The notes beneath the pieces were generated by a model. The model saw nothing but the letters and a program-made list of their open reading frames with translations. It had not been told where the DNA came from and searched no databases. The translations under genes were made by a program, and so were the position numbers. Positions 18,825 through 26,461 of a stretch of DNA of 64,000 nt are shown here, piece by piece (the first letter of the stretch is position 1; each line of letters begins with the position of its first letter). Source of the stretch: Kangiella profundi (GTDB taxonomy: Bacteria; Pseudomonadota; Gammaproteobacteria; Enterobacterales; Kangiellaceae); contig NZ_CP025120.1 in assembly GCF_002838765.1 (NCBI RefSeq), positions 1,488,001-1,552,000 of the forward strand. The letters are read 5' to 3'.

Positions 18825-19272
18825 CTTGTCTTTCACGAATCATTGCAAACTTGCCTGTCATTACTTGCCCTCTACGCTTATCACACCACCAGCGATAAAT
18901 TGGATATGTAATCAAACTTGTTGTAAACCCTATAACAAAGAACAAACTCATACCGGGTATAAATGATATTAAGTAACTAATAAAAGAAAAACTTGAATCA
19001 TTGTTTAAATAGATAAGATAAATATACAAATAGATAGCATATACCACTGGCAAGCCCACCAGATTAAAAATAGCTATTTTGATGTAACCCTTAAAGTCCA
19101 ACTGTACTCTTGCCTTTGTATCATAGTGTTCTTCTATAATTGTCTTTTGATGCGTCAAACCACTGTCCCTCTGTAATATTTCAAAACATTTGTATCCTAG
19201 CCGAACACTTTCCCCTTTGCTATGCTCATTAGCGATTTTGTATTGGAAATACTTGATAGATTTAGTGCGCAT
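18808..19272 (-). CDS. Hypothetical membrane protein with two helices
   Basis: An unrecognised protein of about 154 residues if started at ATG 19272 (MRTKSIKYFQYKIANEHSKG). An upstream ATG at 19299 would add 9 residues but would overlap the divergent peptidase gene. A basic N-terminal half is followed by two long hydrophobic stretches (about 65-88 and 97-125) with a short loop containing NNDSSF, then a basic tail. No motif identifies a function. The 3' end is buried in the terminator shared with the E2 gene. The reading frame is more AT-rich than its neighbours (many Tyr, Ile and Lys), which may point to acquired or fast-evolving sequence. Confidence 0.6.
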   Translation of the reverse strand: MRTKSIKYFQYKIANEHSKGESVRLGYKCFEILQRDSGLTHQKTIIEEHYDTKARVQLDFKGYIKIAIFNLVGLPVVYAIYLYIYLIYLNNDSSFSFISYLISFIPGMSLFFVIGFTTSLITYPIYRWWCDKRRGQVMTGKFAMIRERQEKSAG

Positions 19273-19286
19273 TTTTGGAGGCCTCT

Positions 19287-21377
19287 GTGGAAAAAACAAT
19301 GTATAAACTACTGTTAACTGGCTTGCTGAGTGGCTTATTGGCTACTTCAGTTTCCGCCAAAGAACCTAATGATCCTTATATCTGGCTAGAAGAAGTCGAA
19401 GGTAAAAAAGCCCTTGAATGGGTCGAAGAGAACAATAAAGTCTCTTTAAGCTACCTACAATCCCAACCTCTCTATAAAGAGTTATATGAAACCAATCTGG
19501 ACATATTAAATTCGGATGAGCGCATTCCGTACGTTACTGAAATGAATGGCTATTTTTATAACTTCTGGCGCGACGAGGACAATGTACGTGGAGTATGGCG
19601 TCGTACCACTCTTGAAGAGTACAAGAAAGAGAACCCCAAGTGGGAGGTTATTCTTGATGTTGATGCACTAGCAGAAAAAGAGAACGAAAACTGGGTCTAT
19701 AAAGGCTCAAACTGCTTGTACCCAGATTACAAACTGTGTCTAGTTAGTCTTTCTCGCGGCGGCGCTGATGCAACAGTCGTGCGTGAGTTTAATGTTGAAA
19801 AGAAAAGCTTCGTCAAAGACGGGTTTCAATTGCCAGAAGCAAAAAGTAACCTGAGTTGGATTGATGAAAATACTGTTTTTGTAGGAACCGACTTTGGTTC
19901 CGGCAGTTTAACCGACTCAGGCTACCCACGTATTGTCAAAGTTTGGAAGCGCGGACAGAAACTTGAAGATGCGGCTACTATATTCTCGGGCAATCAAACT
20001 GACGTTGCAGTTCAGGGCTTTGTAACACGAGATAAGGATGAGTCTTATAAGCTTATCTATCAAGGGCTGGATTTTTACACATCAGAAATCTACTTACTCA
20101 ATGATGATGGCCTTACTCAACTCGATCGACCAAAAGACAGTTCTTTTAGAGCGATTAATAATGGACAATTATTATTAGAGCTAAAATCTGACTGGGCTGT
20201 AGGTGACAAAACCTACGAACAGGCTTCACTTCTATCTATTGATATTAATGATTATTTAAAAGGTAAAAAGAACTTTACCGAAGTTCTGGTTCCCGATGAG
20301 CGAACAGCTATCAGCGGTATTTCGTCTACAAAGGATTACTTACTCATAAACTTACTGAAAGATGTCAGCAGCGAATTACATCGCTATTGGTATGCGGATG
20401 GTAAGTGGCAAAGTCAAAAGATAGATTTGCCAGAGTTTGGCTCATTAAACGTTGCCGGAACCAGTGACAAGCATAATAACTTTTTTGTTAACTACACCAG
20501 CTTCCTTAAGCCAAGCACCCTCTTCTACTATGACGAGAAGCAAAGTGAATTCAGTGAACTGAAAAGTCTACCTGCATTTTTTGATGCAGAGCCATACAAA
20601 GTTGAGCAGCACTTTGTTACGGCAAAAGATGGTGTGAAAGTCCCTTACTTTATCGTGATGCCAAAGGATCTTGAGTACAACGGCAAGAATCCAACTTTAC
20701 TCTACGGCTACGGTGGCTTTGAAGTGTCACTGAATCCAAGTTATTCAGCACTGACTGGTAAAAACTGGTTAGAGCAAGGTGGCGTCTATGTACTAGCCAA
20801 TATTCGTGGCGGCGGTGAATATGGACCAGACTGGCATCAGGCAGCCCTTAAAGAAAATCGACACGTTGCGTTCAATGATTTTATCAGTGTGGCTGAAGAT
20901 TTAATTAAGCGTAAAATCACTTCTGAAAAGCACTTAGGCATTCGTGGCGGTAGTAACGGTGGTCTGTTAGTCGGCACAGTTGCAACCATGCGTCCTGATC
21001 TGTTTGGTGCAGTTGTCTGTCAGGTACCGCTATTAGATATGAAACGCTTCAATAAACTCCTTGCTGGCGCCAGCTGGATGGGTGAGTACGGCAACCCTGA
21101 CAATGAAGATGAGTGGAACTACATCAAAACTTATTCCCCTTATCATAATATTGCTAAGGACGAAGATTACCCAAGAATCTTCTTCACGACATCGACAAGA
21201 GATGATCGCGTTCATCCAGGACACGCCCGTAAAATGGTAGCCAAGATGCAGGCAATGGGTCATGACGTTCTGTATTATGAAAACACAGAAGGCGGTCACG
21301 GCGGTGCGGCTAATAATGAGCAAACAGCCAAGCTATATGCACTGATTTATACCTACTTAGCCGATCAGCTTAAGTAA
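19287..21377 (+). CDS. Prolyl oligopeptidase family serine peptidase (S9A), secreted
   Basis: About 696 residues. A signal peptide (KLLLTGLLSGLLATSVSA) precedes EPNDPYIWLEEVEGKKALEW, the start of the beta-propeller domain that gates small peptides. The C-terminal alpha/beta-hydrolase domain has the nucleophile Ser556 in GIRGGSNGG, the Asp in TRDDRVHPGH and the His in EGGHGG, so the triad is complete. The family cleaves oligopeptides, often after proline; export predicts a periplasmic or extracellular role. The start chosen is GTG 19287 because GGAGG ends 5 nt before it; ATG 19299 also preserves the signal peptide, and TTG 19275 is less likely. It is divergent from the gene at 18808 and ends at a strong terminator. 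Confidence 0.92.
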   Translation: MEKTMYKLLLTGLLSGLLATSVSAKEPNDPYIWLEEVEGKKALEWVEENNKVSLSYLQSQPLYKELYETNLDILNSDERIPYVTEMNGYFYNFWRDEDNVRGVWRRTTLEEYKKENPKWEVILDVDALAEKENENWVYKGSNCLYPDYKLCLVSLSRGGADATVVREFNVEKKSFVKDGFQLPEAKSNLSWIDENTVFVGTDFGSGSLTDSGYPRIVKVWKRGQKLEDAATIFSGNQTDVAVQGFVTRDKDESYKLIYQGLDFYTSEIYLLNDDGLTQLDRPKDSSFRAINNGQLLLELKSDWAVGDKTYEQASLLSIDINDYLKGKKNFTEVLVPDERTAISGISSTKDYLLINLLKDVSSELHRYWYADGKWQSQKIDLPEFGSLNVAGTSDKHNNFFVNYTSFLKPSTLFYYDEKQSEFSELKSLPAFFDAEPYKVEQHFVTAKDGVKVPYFIVMPKDLEYNGKNPTLLYGYGGFEVSLNPSYSALTGKNWLEQGGVYVLANIRGGGEYGPDWHQAALKENRHVAFNDFISVAEDLIKRKITSEKHLGIRGGSNGGLLVGTVATMRPDLFGAVVCQVPLLDMKRFNKLLAGASWMGEYGNPDNEDEWNYIKTYSPYHNIAKDEDYPRIFFTTSTRDDRVHPGHARKMVAKMQAMGHDVLYYENTEGGHGGAANNEQTAKLYALIYTYLADQLK

Positions 21378-21393
21378 AAAGCTCAAACATAAA

Positions 21394-21417
21394 TAGGGTC
21401 CTACGGGGCCCTTTTTT
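21394..21417 (+). terminator. Intrinsic terminator after the prolyl oligopeptidase gene
   Basis: AGGGTCC and GGGCCCT form a short GC-rich stem with a small loop, followed by TTTTTT, 16 nt after the stop codon. Confidence 0.8.
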
Positions 21418-21459
21418 ATGAACAAGGTAAAGACAGAACTATTTATAACCAAAAGTTAA

Positions 21460-21488
21460 TTGACCATTTCAGCTTTTCCGGCGATTAT
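21460..21488 (+). promoter_or_regulatory. Promoter for the proB1 leader
   Basis: TTGACC (21460-21465), exactly 17 nt, then GATTAT (21483-21488). This predicts transcription from about 21495, giving a leader of nearly 200 nt before proB1. Confidence 0.55.
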
Positions 21489-21510
21489 CACAGTCATGAA
21501 TATATGTCTT

Positions 21511-21593
21511 CGCACAGCTCAGCCTATTATGGCAAACCCGCAAAGTCTTCCCGTACCCGGACAGGCTAGGCTTGCGCTGTGTGAGTATTTTTT
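21511..21593 (+). ncRNA. Structured leader RNA element upstream of proB1, unclassified
   Basis: An imperfect long hairpin or multi-stem element. The outer stem is CGCACAGC (21511-21518) with GCTGTGTG (21576-21583), 8 bp including one G-U. A second stem pairs AGCCTA (21521-21526) with TAGGCT (21567-21572). The 40-nt interior contains AAACCCGCAAAG (21534-21545) and a possible GTC/GAC stem. Six T follow at 21588-21593, so the element could itself terminate transcription or be a small RNA. The interior 12-mer is perfectly complementary to 21658-21669, the 3' arm of the downstream terminator. I do not recognise a named riboswitch class. Confidence 0.5.
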
Positions 21594-21641
21594 ATGGTAA
21601 GTTAAAACACAATAACCAAACATAAATAAGATCAACCACAG

Positions 21642-21672
21642 ACCCGCAAGCCAAAAGCTTTGCGGGTTTTTT
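21642..21672 (+). terminator. Intrinsic terminator (putative attenuator) immediately before proB1
   Basis: ACCCGCAA (21642-21649) pairs with TTGCGGGT (21660-21667) and six T follow (21667-21672). It stands 20 nt before the chosen proB1 start and after the leader promoter, so it should reduce or gate proB1 expression. Its 3' arm has an alternative 12-bp partner in the leader (21534-21545). Confidence 0.75.
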
Positions 21673-21691
21673 AATGCCTGAGAGAAAACTG

Positions 21692-22525
21692 ATGAATAAC
21701 ATTAACTTTGACCGCTATCAAACAATCATTATTAAAGTGGGATCAGCCTTAATTGCGCCAGACGCGCGAGCTTGCTCTGCCGAATACTGCCTACCCATTG
21801 CCAACTTTATTAAGCAATGCCGTAATGCAGGTAAAGATATCATTTTGGTTTCATCCGGTGCCGTAGCGGCAGGCTTTAATCAACTCGGATTAACTGAGCA
21901 TCAGCTCAACCTTGAACAGAAGCAGGCGCTGGCGGCTATAGGCCAGTCCATCGTCATTCGTCACTGGCAACGATTTTTTGACCAGGACGTTGCTCAAGTT
22001 TTACTAACTACTGACGATATCAATAATCCAACAAGAGCCCTTAATGCTAAAAAAACATTCGCACAGCTGAAGCGTTTCGGCGCCCTGCCCATCGTCAATG
22101 AAAACGATACCGTTGTCACTGAAGAGTTAAAGTTTGGTGATAATGATATGTTAGCCGCGCAGGTTGCCATACTCACAGATGCAGACCTACTGATCATCTG
22201 TAGTGATGTGGATGGCTTGTATGATGATAACCCCTATCTGAATCCAAAAGCTAAGCTGATCGAATTCATCGAACCTAATGACACCCGATGTCAGACTTAT
22301 GCTCATGGCAGTCATAATCCTCGCTCCATGGGTGGCATGCTAAGCAAGGTACAGGCAGCACTGACCGCTAACAATAATGGCATCAACTGTATAATCTGCA
22401 ATGGAAAAACTGAAGCCTATAGCCAGCTCTGGATGAATCACAACCCGGGCAGCTGGTTTCTCGGCAAACCCCAAAGACAGGTATCAGCAACACCTTCGGA
22501 TAAAGCTAGCTTATCCGAAGCATAA
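21692..22525 (+). CDS. proB: Glutamate 5-kinase paralogue 1 (no PUA domain, diverged)
   Basis: A 277-residue amino-acid-kinase domain that should phosphorylate glutamate to gamma-glutamyl phosphate, the first step of proline synthesis. The start is ATG 21692 (MNNINFDRYQ) with GAGAG 8 nt upstream; ATG 21674 directly abuts the terminator tail. Family blocks are present: KVGSALIAPD, LVSSGAVAAGF, AAIGQS, PIVNENDTV. It lacks the C-terminal PUA domain of E. coli ProB (367 residues). Compared with the second copy it is changed at conserved sites: GDNDM for GDNDN, and RSMGGMLSK for RGTGGMQTK. It also has a longer, unrelated C-terminal tail. It may therefore have altered feedback or substrate affinity. 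A perfect 10-bp hairpin (22494-22520) lies in its last codons. Confidence 0.8.
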   Translation: MNNINFDRYQTIIIKVGSALIAPDARACSAEYCLPIANFIKQCRNAGKDIILVSSGAVAAGFNQLGLTEHQLNLEQKQALAAIGQSIVIRHWQRFFDQDVAQVLLTTDDINNPTRALNAKKTFAQLKRFGALPIVNENDTVVTEELKFGDNDMLAAQVAILTDADLLIICSDVDGLYDDNPYLNPKAKLIEFIEPNDTRCQTYAHGSHNPRSMGGMLSKVQAALTANNNGINCIICNGKTEAYSQLWMNHNPGSWFLGKPQRQVSATPSDKASLSEA

Positions 22526-22710
22526 GATACTGTTATTTCAAATAATTTGAAGAATTTAGCAGAATCGCTGAGGTTTGGCCTGCTGGGAAGTTAGCAATAC
22601 TTAAACTAATGCAACTACCCTACCAGTTAAACTGGCCAAACTCCGCTAAGAGGCGCTTAGAGGCGTTCTCAGATTTTCTCGGGATAGAGTTTGACATTAG
22701 GAGCTGTATG

Positions 22711-22739
22711 TTGACAATGCGAACCGTGCTTACTATTAA
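22711..22739 (+). promoter_or_regulatory. Promoter for proB2-proA
   Basis: A perfect -35 TTGACA (22711-22716), 17-nt spacer, and TATTAA (22734-22739). It predicts a start near 22746 and a ~155-nt leader, making proB2-proA independent of proB1. A second TTGACA lies at 22691. The remainder of the 375-nt proB1-proB2 gap shows no gene. Confidence 0.55.
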
Positions 22740-22763
22740 TTCAACAGCAAAAAACGCAGCAAC

Positions 22764-22839
22764 GACAGGCTTTTCAGGCCAGTCGAGTGTTTCGTCTGTT
22801 GTTACTGCATCGGTCACAGCGACCGTTCGCAGTCCTGTC
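22764..22839 (+). other. Long nested hairpin in the proB2 leader
   Basis: GACAGG (22764-22769) pairs with CCTGTC (22834-22839). Within it, ACTGC (22804-22808) pairs with GCAGT (22829-22833) and CGGTC (22811-22815) with GACCG (22821-22825) around a 5-nt loop. The inner stems form one interrupted hairpin. No T-run follows, so it is not an intrinsic terminator; it may stabilise or regulate the mRNA. Confidence 0.45.
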
Positions 22840-22900
22840 TTCTAGCACTCCATTCGACATTTCCATTCATACATCCTTTAAATGAAACATAAGGTTTTCC

Positions 22901-23704
22901 ATGCTCGAACATATCGATTTTAGTCAATACAAAAATATAGTCATTAAAGTGGGATCTGCCTTGGTAGCTCCTGATGGTCGCTCCTGCTCATCCGAATACT
23001 GTCTGCCGATTGCACACTTTATTCGTAAGTGCCACAAAGCTGGCAAGAATGTCACTCTGGTTTCCTCAGGTGCTGTAGCTGCTGGCTACAACCTGGTAAA
23101 GCCGGACACCGAAGTGCTCACACGCAAAGAGAAACAGCCATTGGCTGCAATTGGCCAATCTATGGTGGTTCGACACTGGCAGCGTTTCTTTGATGATGTG
23201 GTTGCTCAGGTATTGCTGACCTCTGCGGATATCAAAAATCCAGAGCGTTCAGAAAATGCCCGTAGCACTTTCCAAACGTTGTTTGAGCTCGGTGCTATGC
23301 CAATCGTTAATGAAAACGATACGGTTGCAACTGAAGAGCTTACAGTTGGCGACAATGACAACCTGGTTGCTCAAGTCGCAGCACTAACGGATGCTGACCT
23401 ACTAATCATTTGTAGTGACATTAACGGTGTTTACGACGATAACCCAAAGGTTAATCCTGACGCTGAACTTGTTACTCAATTTAAAGGCGTTAACGATGAA
23501 ACCATGGCAGTTGGTAAAGACACTAATAACCCTCGTGGTACCGGTGGTATGCAAACCAAGCTACAAGCTGCGCGTTTTGCATCAGAAAATGGTATCGACA
23601 CTATTATCTGTAATGGTAAGAACGAGAGTTATATGAGGTTGTTTGATAACCAGAATCCAGGGACTTTAATTCACCGAACTTGTAAAGAAGTATCGGTAGC
23701 TTAG
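22901..23704 (+). CDS. proB: Glutamate 5-kinase paralogue 2 (no PUA domain, canonical motifs)
   Basis: A 267-residue glutamate kinase making gamma-glutamyl phosphate for ProA. Motifs are canonical: KVGSALVAPD, TLVSSGAVAAGY, PIVNENDTVATEE, VGDNDNLVAQ, and the nucleotide-binding RGTGGMQTKLQAA. Like its neighbour it ends after the kinase domain, without the PUA domain of E. coli ProB. The two paralogues share long stretches such as SSEYCLPIAHF versus SAEYCLPIANF, so they arose by duplication within this lineage or a relative. It lies 9 nt before proA, with a good AGGAGG for ProA in between, and is most likely the housekeeping enzyme. Confidence 0.93.
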   Translation: MLEHIDFSQYKNIVIKVGSALVAPDGRSCSSEYCLPIAHFIRKCHKAGKNVTLVSSGAVAAGYNLVKPDTEVLTRKEKQPLAAIGQSMVVRHWQRFFDDVVAQVLLTSADIKNPERSENARSTFQTLFELGAMPIVNENDTVATEELTVGDNDNLVAQVAALTDADLLIICSDINGVYDDNPKVNPDAELVTQFKGVNDETMAVGKDTNNPRGTGGMQTKLQAARFASENGIDTIICNGKNESYMRLFDNQNPGTLIHRTCKEVSVA

Positions 23705-23713
23705 GAGGAATTT

Positions 23714-25000
23714 ATGACGATGCAAGAGAAATCATTTGAGAGTCAAGAACAGCAAGAGCTGTATGAACTGACTGTGCGTGCCAAGCAGGCAGCACAAATG
23801 TTGGGTAACTTAACCAGCAGTCAGAAAAACGATGTATTAGCGGCAATGGCTAAGCGATTGAAAGCCAACCAGGACCAGATTTTGGATGCCAATAAAAAAG
23901 ACATCGAATACGCCAAAGAAAACGATCTTTCTGATGCTATGGTCGATCGACTGCTGTTGGATGAAGCGCGTGTTGATGGCATGGTAGATGCCCTACATAA
24001 TGTCATGAGCCTGGCCGACCCTGTCGGTGAAATGGGTCCAAGCACACTTCGTCCGAACGGTATTCGAGTGGCCAAAATGCGTATCCCATTAGGCGTAGTT
24101 CTGATGATTTATGAAGCGCGTCCTAACGTTGCTGTAGAAGCTGCTGCCCTGACCCTAAAATCAGGTAACGTTGTGATTCTGCGCGGTGGTAAAGAAGCCT
24201 GGCACTCAAACCAGGCACTAATTCAGTGCTGGCACGATGCCCTTTCAGACTGTGGTCTTAGCAAAGAAATGGTCTGCATGGTACCGTCGCAAAGCCATGA
24301 AGCAGTCAATCACCTGCTACAGTTCCGTGACACCATTGATTTGGTCATTCCACGTGGTGGCGAGCGACTGATTCGTGCAGTAACTGACAACAGTAAGATT
24401 CCAGTTATTCAACACTTTAAAGGTGTCTGCCACCTATATGTCGACAAGTTTGCTGATCTTGATAAAGCTGAGAAGCTATTGAAAGACGGTAAAGTATCTC
24501 GTCCTGGCGTTTGTAATGCCTTAGAAAGCTTGGTCATTCACAAAGACATTGCCAATAAATTTCTAAAGCGTGTGAACAAACTTGGTAACGAGTTTGGTAT
24601 TCAGTTCAAAGCTGATAAAGACTCAGCTGCACAACTGGATAATGCCACTGAAGCCAGCGAAGAAGATTACCACAACGAGTACTTGAGCCTTGCCATGAGC
24701 GTTAAACAGGTAGATTCATATGATGATGCCGTTGCTCATATTCTAGAGCACAGCTCGAGCCATACCGAAGTAATTGTCACAGAGAATATTGACCGCGGTA
24801 ACGAATTTATCCGTCGAATTAACTCTTCAGTAGTTATGGTCAATGCATCATCACGTTTCTCAGATGGTGGCGAACTAGGTCTTGGTGCTGAAATCGGTAT
24901 CTCAACCAGTAAACTGCACGCCTACGGCCCAATGGGACTGGTTCAATTAACCACTGAAAAATATGTGGTTACTGGTCAAGGCCAGGCTAAGCACTACTAA
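23714..25000 (+). CDS. proA: Glutamate-5-semialdehyde dehydrogenase (gamma-glutamyl phosphate reductase)
   Basis: Reduces gamma-glutamyl phosphate with NADPH to glutamate 5-semialdehyde, which cyclises to pyrroline-5-carboxylate. The 428-residue protein shows RIPLGVVLMIYEARPNV, the NADP-binding LKSGNVVILRGGKEA, the catalytic cysteine in SRPGVCNALESLV, and the C-terminal GAEIGISTSKLHAYGPMGL. It has AGGAGG before ATG 23714. It follows proB2 by 9 nt, and ProA usually complexes with ProB to channel the labile phosphate. ProC is not in the window. Confidence 0.96.
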   Translation: MTMQEKSFESQEQQELYELTVRAKQAAQMLGNLTSSQKNDVLAAMAKRLKANQDQILDANKKDIEYAKENDLSDAMVDRLLLDEARVDGMVDALHNVMSLADPVGEMGPSTLRPNGIRVAKMRIPLGVVLMIYEARPNVAVEAAALTLKSGNVVILRGGKEAWHSNQALIQCWHDALSDCGLSKEMVCMVPSQSHEAVNHLLQFRDTIDLVIPRGGERLIRAVTDNSKIPVIQHFKGVCHLYVDKFADLDKAEKLLKDGKVSRPGVCNALESLVIHKDIANKFLKRVNKLGNEFGIQFKADKDSAAQLDNATEASEEDYHNEYLSLAMSVKQVDSYDDAVAHILEHSSSHTEVIVTENIDRGNEFIRRINSSVVMVNASSRFSDGGELGLGAEIGISTSKLHAYGPMGLVQLTTEKYVVTGQGQAKHY

Positions 25001-25052
25001 CGCAAGTGCCTACAAAAGCGTTCGAGCAATAGGGTCGACTAGCCCTATGCCA

Positions 25053-25085
25053 AAGCCGCGGGTTGCAAAGCCTGCGGCTTTTTTA
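25053..25085 (+). terminator. Intrinsic terminator after proA
   Basis: AAGCCGC (25053-25059) pairs with GCGGCTT (25074-25080), extended by GG/CC, and T6 follows. A separate hairpin ATAGGG/CCCTAT (25029-25048) stands just before it. Confidence 0.88.
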
Positions 25086-25277
25086 TTCCTTTAATAGAAT
25101 TTTCATAATAAGCACAAACAACCCGAGAAATAAGAGCTAACCGATTCAAATTCTTAAAGATTCCTGTATATTCCTTGTTATTACAATCTATTCATCTGGT
25201 TATTCCTGAAGCTTTTAAAAACAATAATAAGGTCACTTTTTTGTGGCTAACGACATTAATTTTACGGAGAAACAACA

Positions 25278-26006
25278 ATGACACTTGGTGAAAAACTACG
25301 CGCTTTACGCTCAACCAGCGGCTGGACTCAGCCTGAATTTGCTAGAAAGCTTGGGATTGAACAATCCTATCTTTCAAAGTTAGAAAATGACAAAAGTATC
25401 CCCTCCACGGAAATGTTCGACAAGCTATGCACCGCTTATGAGGTTACGCCCGATGAGATGATAAAGGATCTGGATAAAGAATATATTCGTAAAAACCTGA
25501 TGCACATCCCTATCATCGCAAACACCAGTAACAACAAGCATGAAATTGCTAAAGGCAAACGAAAAGCAGCCGTTATTGTTTGCTCTACCTTTATCCTGGT
25601 GGCCGTGCTATTTCTTTTTATTGCTCAGCTAGAACTGCTTTCGAGTAATAACCAGTACGAATATAGTTCACCTGGAGTTGACTATAAGAACGAAATAAAT
25701 GCATGCATTAAATCTAAAGAAGAAAAGCTTTGTTATATGAAATATGTAGGCTTATACATGCCAAATATGTATCCCCAGCCAACTCGGAATGGCACGACTG
25801 ACACTATAATCACAAAAACTTACCGTGGTTCAACGTTTAATATTAACTTAGATGTAGGTTCTAGGGACTATTTTCTAAAAAAAGAAATCAATGAAAGAAG
25901 TACTGCCAACAATATCTTCCTAATCCTGGCGGTATTTTTAATGACTTTAGGTATTCTAGGGTTAATTGTCGAGGCCAGGTTTTACAGTATTGACAAGAAT
26001 ACTTGA
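25278..26006 (+). CDS. Membrane-anchored XRE-type HTH protein
   Basis: A 242-residue protein with an N-terminal Cro/CI-type helix-turn-helix (about 3-60: LGEKLRALRSTSGWTQPEFA, then QSYLSKLENDKSIPS). A basic linker and a transmembrane helix (about 97-119, AVIVCSTFILVAVLFLFIAQ) follow, then a ~90-residue region with three cysteines predicted outside, and a second helix (about 215-233). A DNA-binding head tethered to the membrane suggests signalling from envelope to DNA, or a regulator controlled by membrane events. The target is unknown. It has its own upstream gap of 277 nt after the proA terminator and no partner gene in the same direction. The start follows GGAG with a short spacer. Confidence 0.75.
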   Translation: MTLGEKLRALRSTSGWTQPEFARKLGIEQSYLSKLENDKSIPSTEMFDKLCTAYEVTPDEMIKDLDKEYIRKNLMHIPIIANTSNNKHEIAKGKRKAAVIVCSTFILVAVLFLFIAQLELLSSNNQYEYSSPGVDYKNEINACIKSKEEKLCYMKYVGLYMPNMYPQPTRNGTTDTIITKTYRGSTFNINLDVGSRDYFLKKEINERSTANNIFLILAVFLMTLGILGLIVEARFYSIDKNT

Positions 26007-26126
26007 ATAGTAAGTGTAGCCTCGAAGGAACAAAGTGACTTCGGGGTTGCTCTTGATAAACCTCGAACAAGCTTACTTTTTTCCTCTAAAGTGATTCCTA
26101 AGTCACGGGCTACGGATACTGTAAAG

Positions 26127-26160
26127 AGATTGCCACGGCCTAAAGTCCTCGCAATGACGA
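26127..26160. repeat. Interspersed repeat of the 'CGTCATTGCGAG...GTGGCAATCT' type
   Basis: On the minus strand this reads CGTCATTGCGAGGAC, a short spacer, then CCGTGGCAATCT. This pattern is a short dispersed intergenic element I know from many proteobacterial genomes. Only one copy is seen here. It lies in the 227-nt stretch between the HTH gene and the first tRNA, which holds no gene. Confidence 0.5.
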
Positions 26161-26177
26161 GAAAACCTCTCTGACAC

Positions 26178-26210
26178 AAAAAAAGCCGTTAATGTTTCCA
26201 TTAGCGGCTT
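26178..26210 (-). terminator. Terminator of the first tRNA-Lys
   Basis: On the minus strand GCCGCTAATG and CATTAACGGC form a 10-bp stem with one mismatch around a GAAA loop, followed by a run of T, 24 nt after the tRNA 3' end. Confidence 0.85.
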
Positions 26211-26233
26211 CTTAATTCCCGAAGGAAAAGATT

Positions 26234-26309
26234 TGGTGGGTTGCACAGGAATCGAACCTGTGACCACCTGATTAAAAGTCAGATGCTCTACCGACTGAGC
26301 TAGCAACCC
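26234..26309 (-). tRNA. tRNA-Lys(TTT), copy 1
   Basis: 76 nt with encoded CCA. The acceptor stem GGGTTGC/GCAACCC pairs perfectly, the D arm is TAGCTCAGTCGGTAGAGCA, the anticodon loop CTTTTAA gives anticodon TTT (lysine), and the T arm has TTCGATT. The sequence is identical to the copy at 26525. Confidence 0.98.
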
Positions 26310-26347
26310 AAATCTCTTGTCAGGCCATGCCTAACTCGATGGCGCGT

Positions 26348-26375
26348 ATAATACCGTTTTGAGCTGAAAACTCAA
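26348..26375 (-). promoter_or_regulatory. Promoter of tRNA-Lys copy 1
   Basis: On the minus strand: TTGAGT, 16 nt, TATTAT, then a GC-rich discriminator ACGCG, about 38 nt before the tRNA. A GC-rich discriminator is typical of stringently controlled stable-RNA promoters. Confidence 0.6.
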
Positions 26376-26461
26376 GTCTAAATTCAGAGAAATTATGACT
26401 TTATTGAGGTTTTCTATCGGTACATTATTTCAGGAAGTAATAGACTCAGAATTACAGGCAT

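Noticed and set aside
22609-22845. Small open frames on both strands in the proB1-proB2 gap
   Set aside because: They span the promoter and hairpin, lack ribosome sites, and show no protein-like conservation pattern that I can see.
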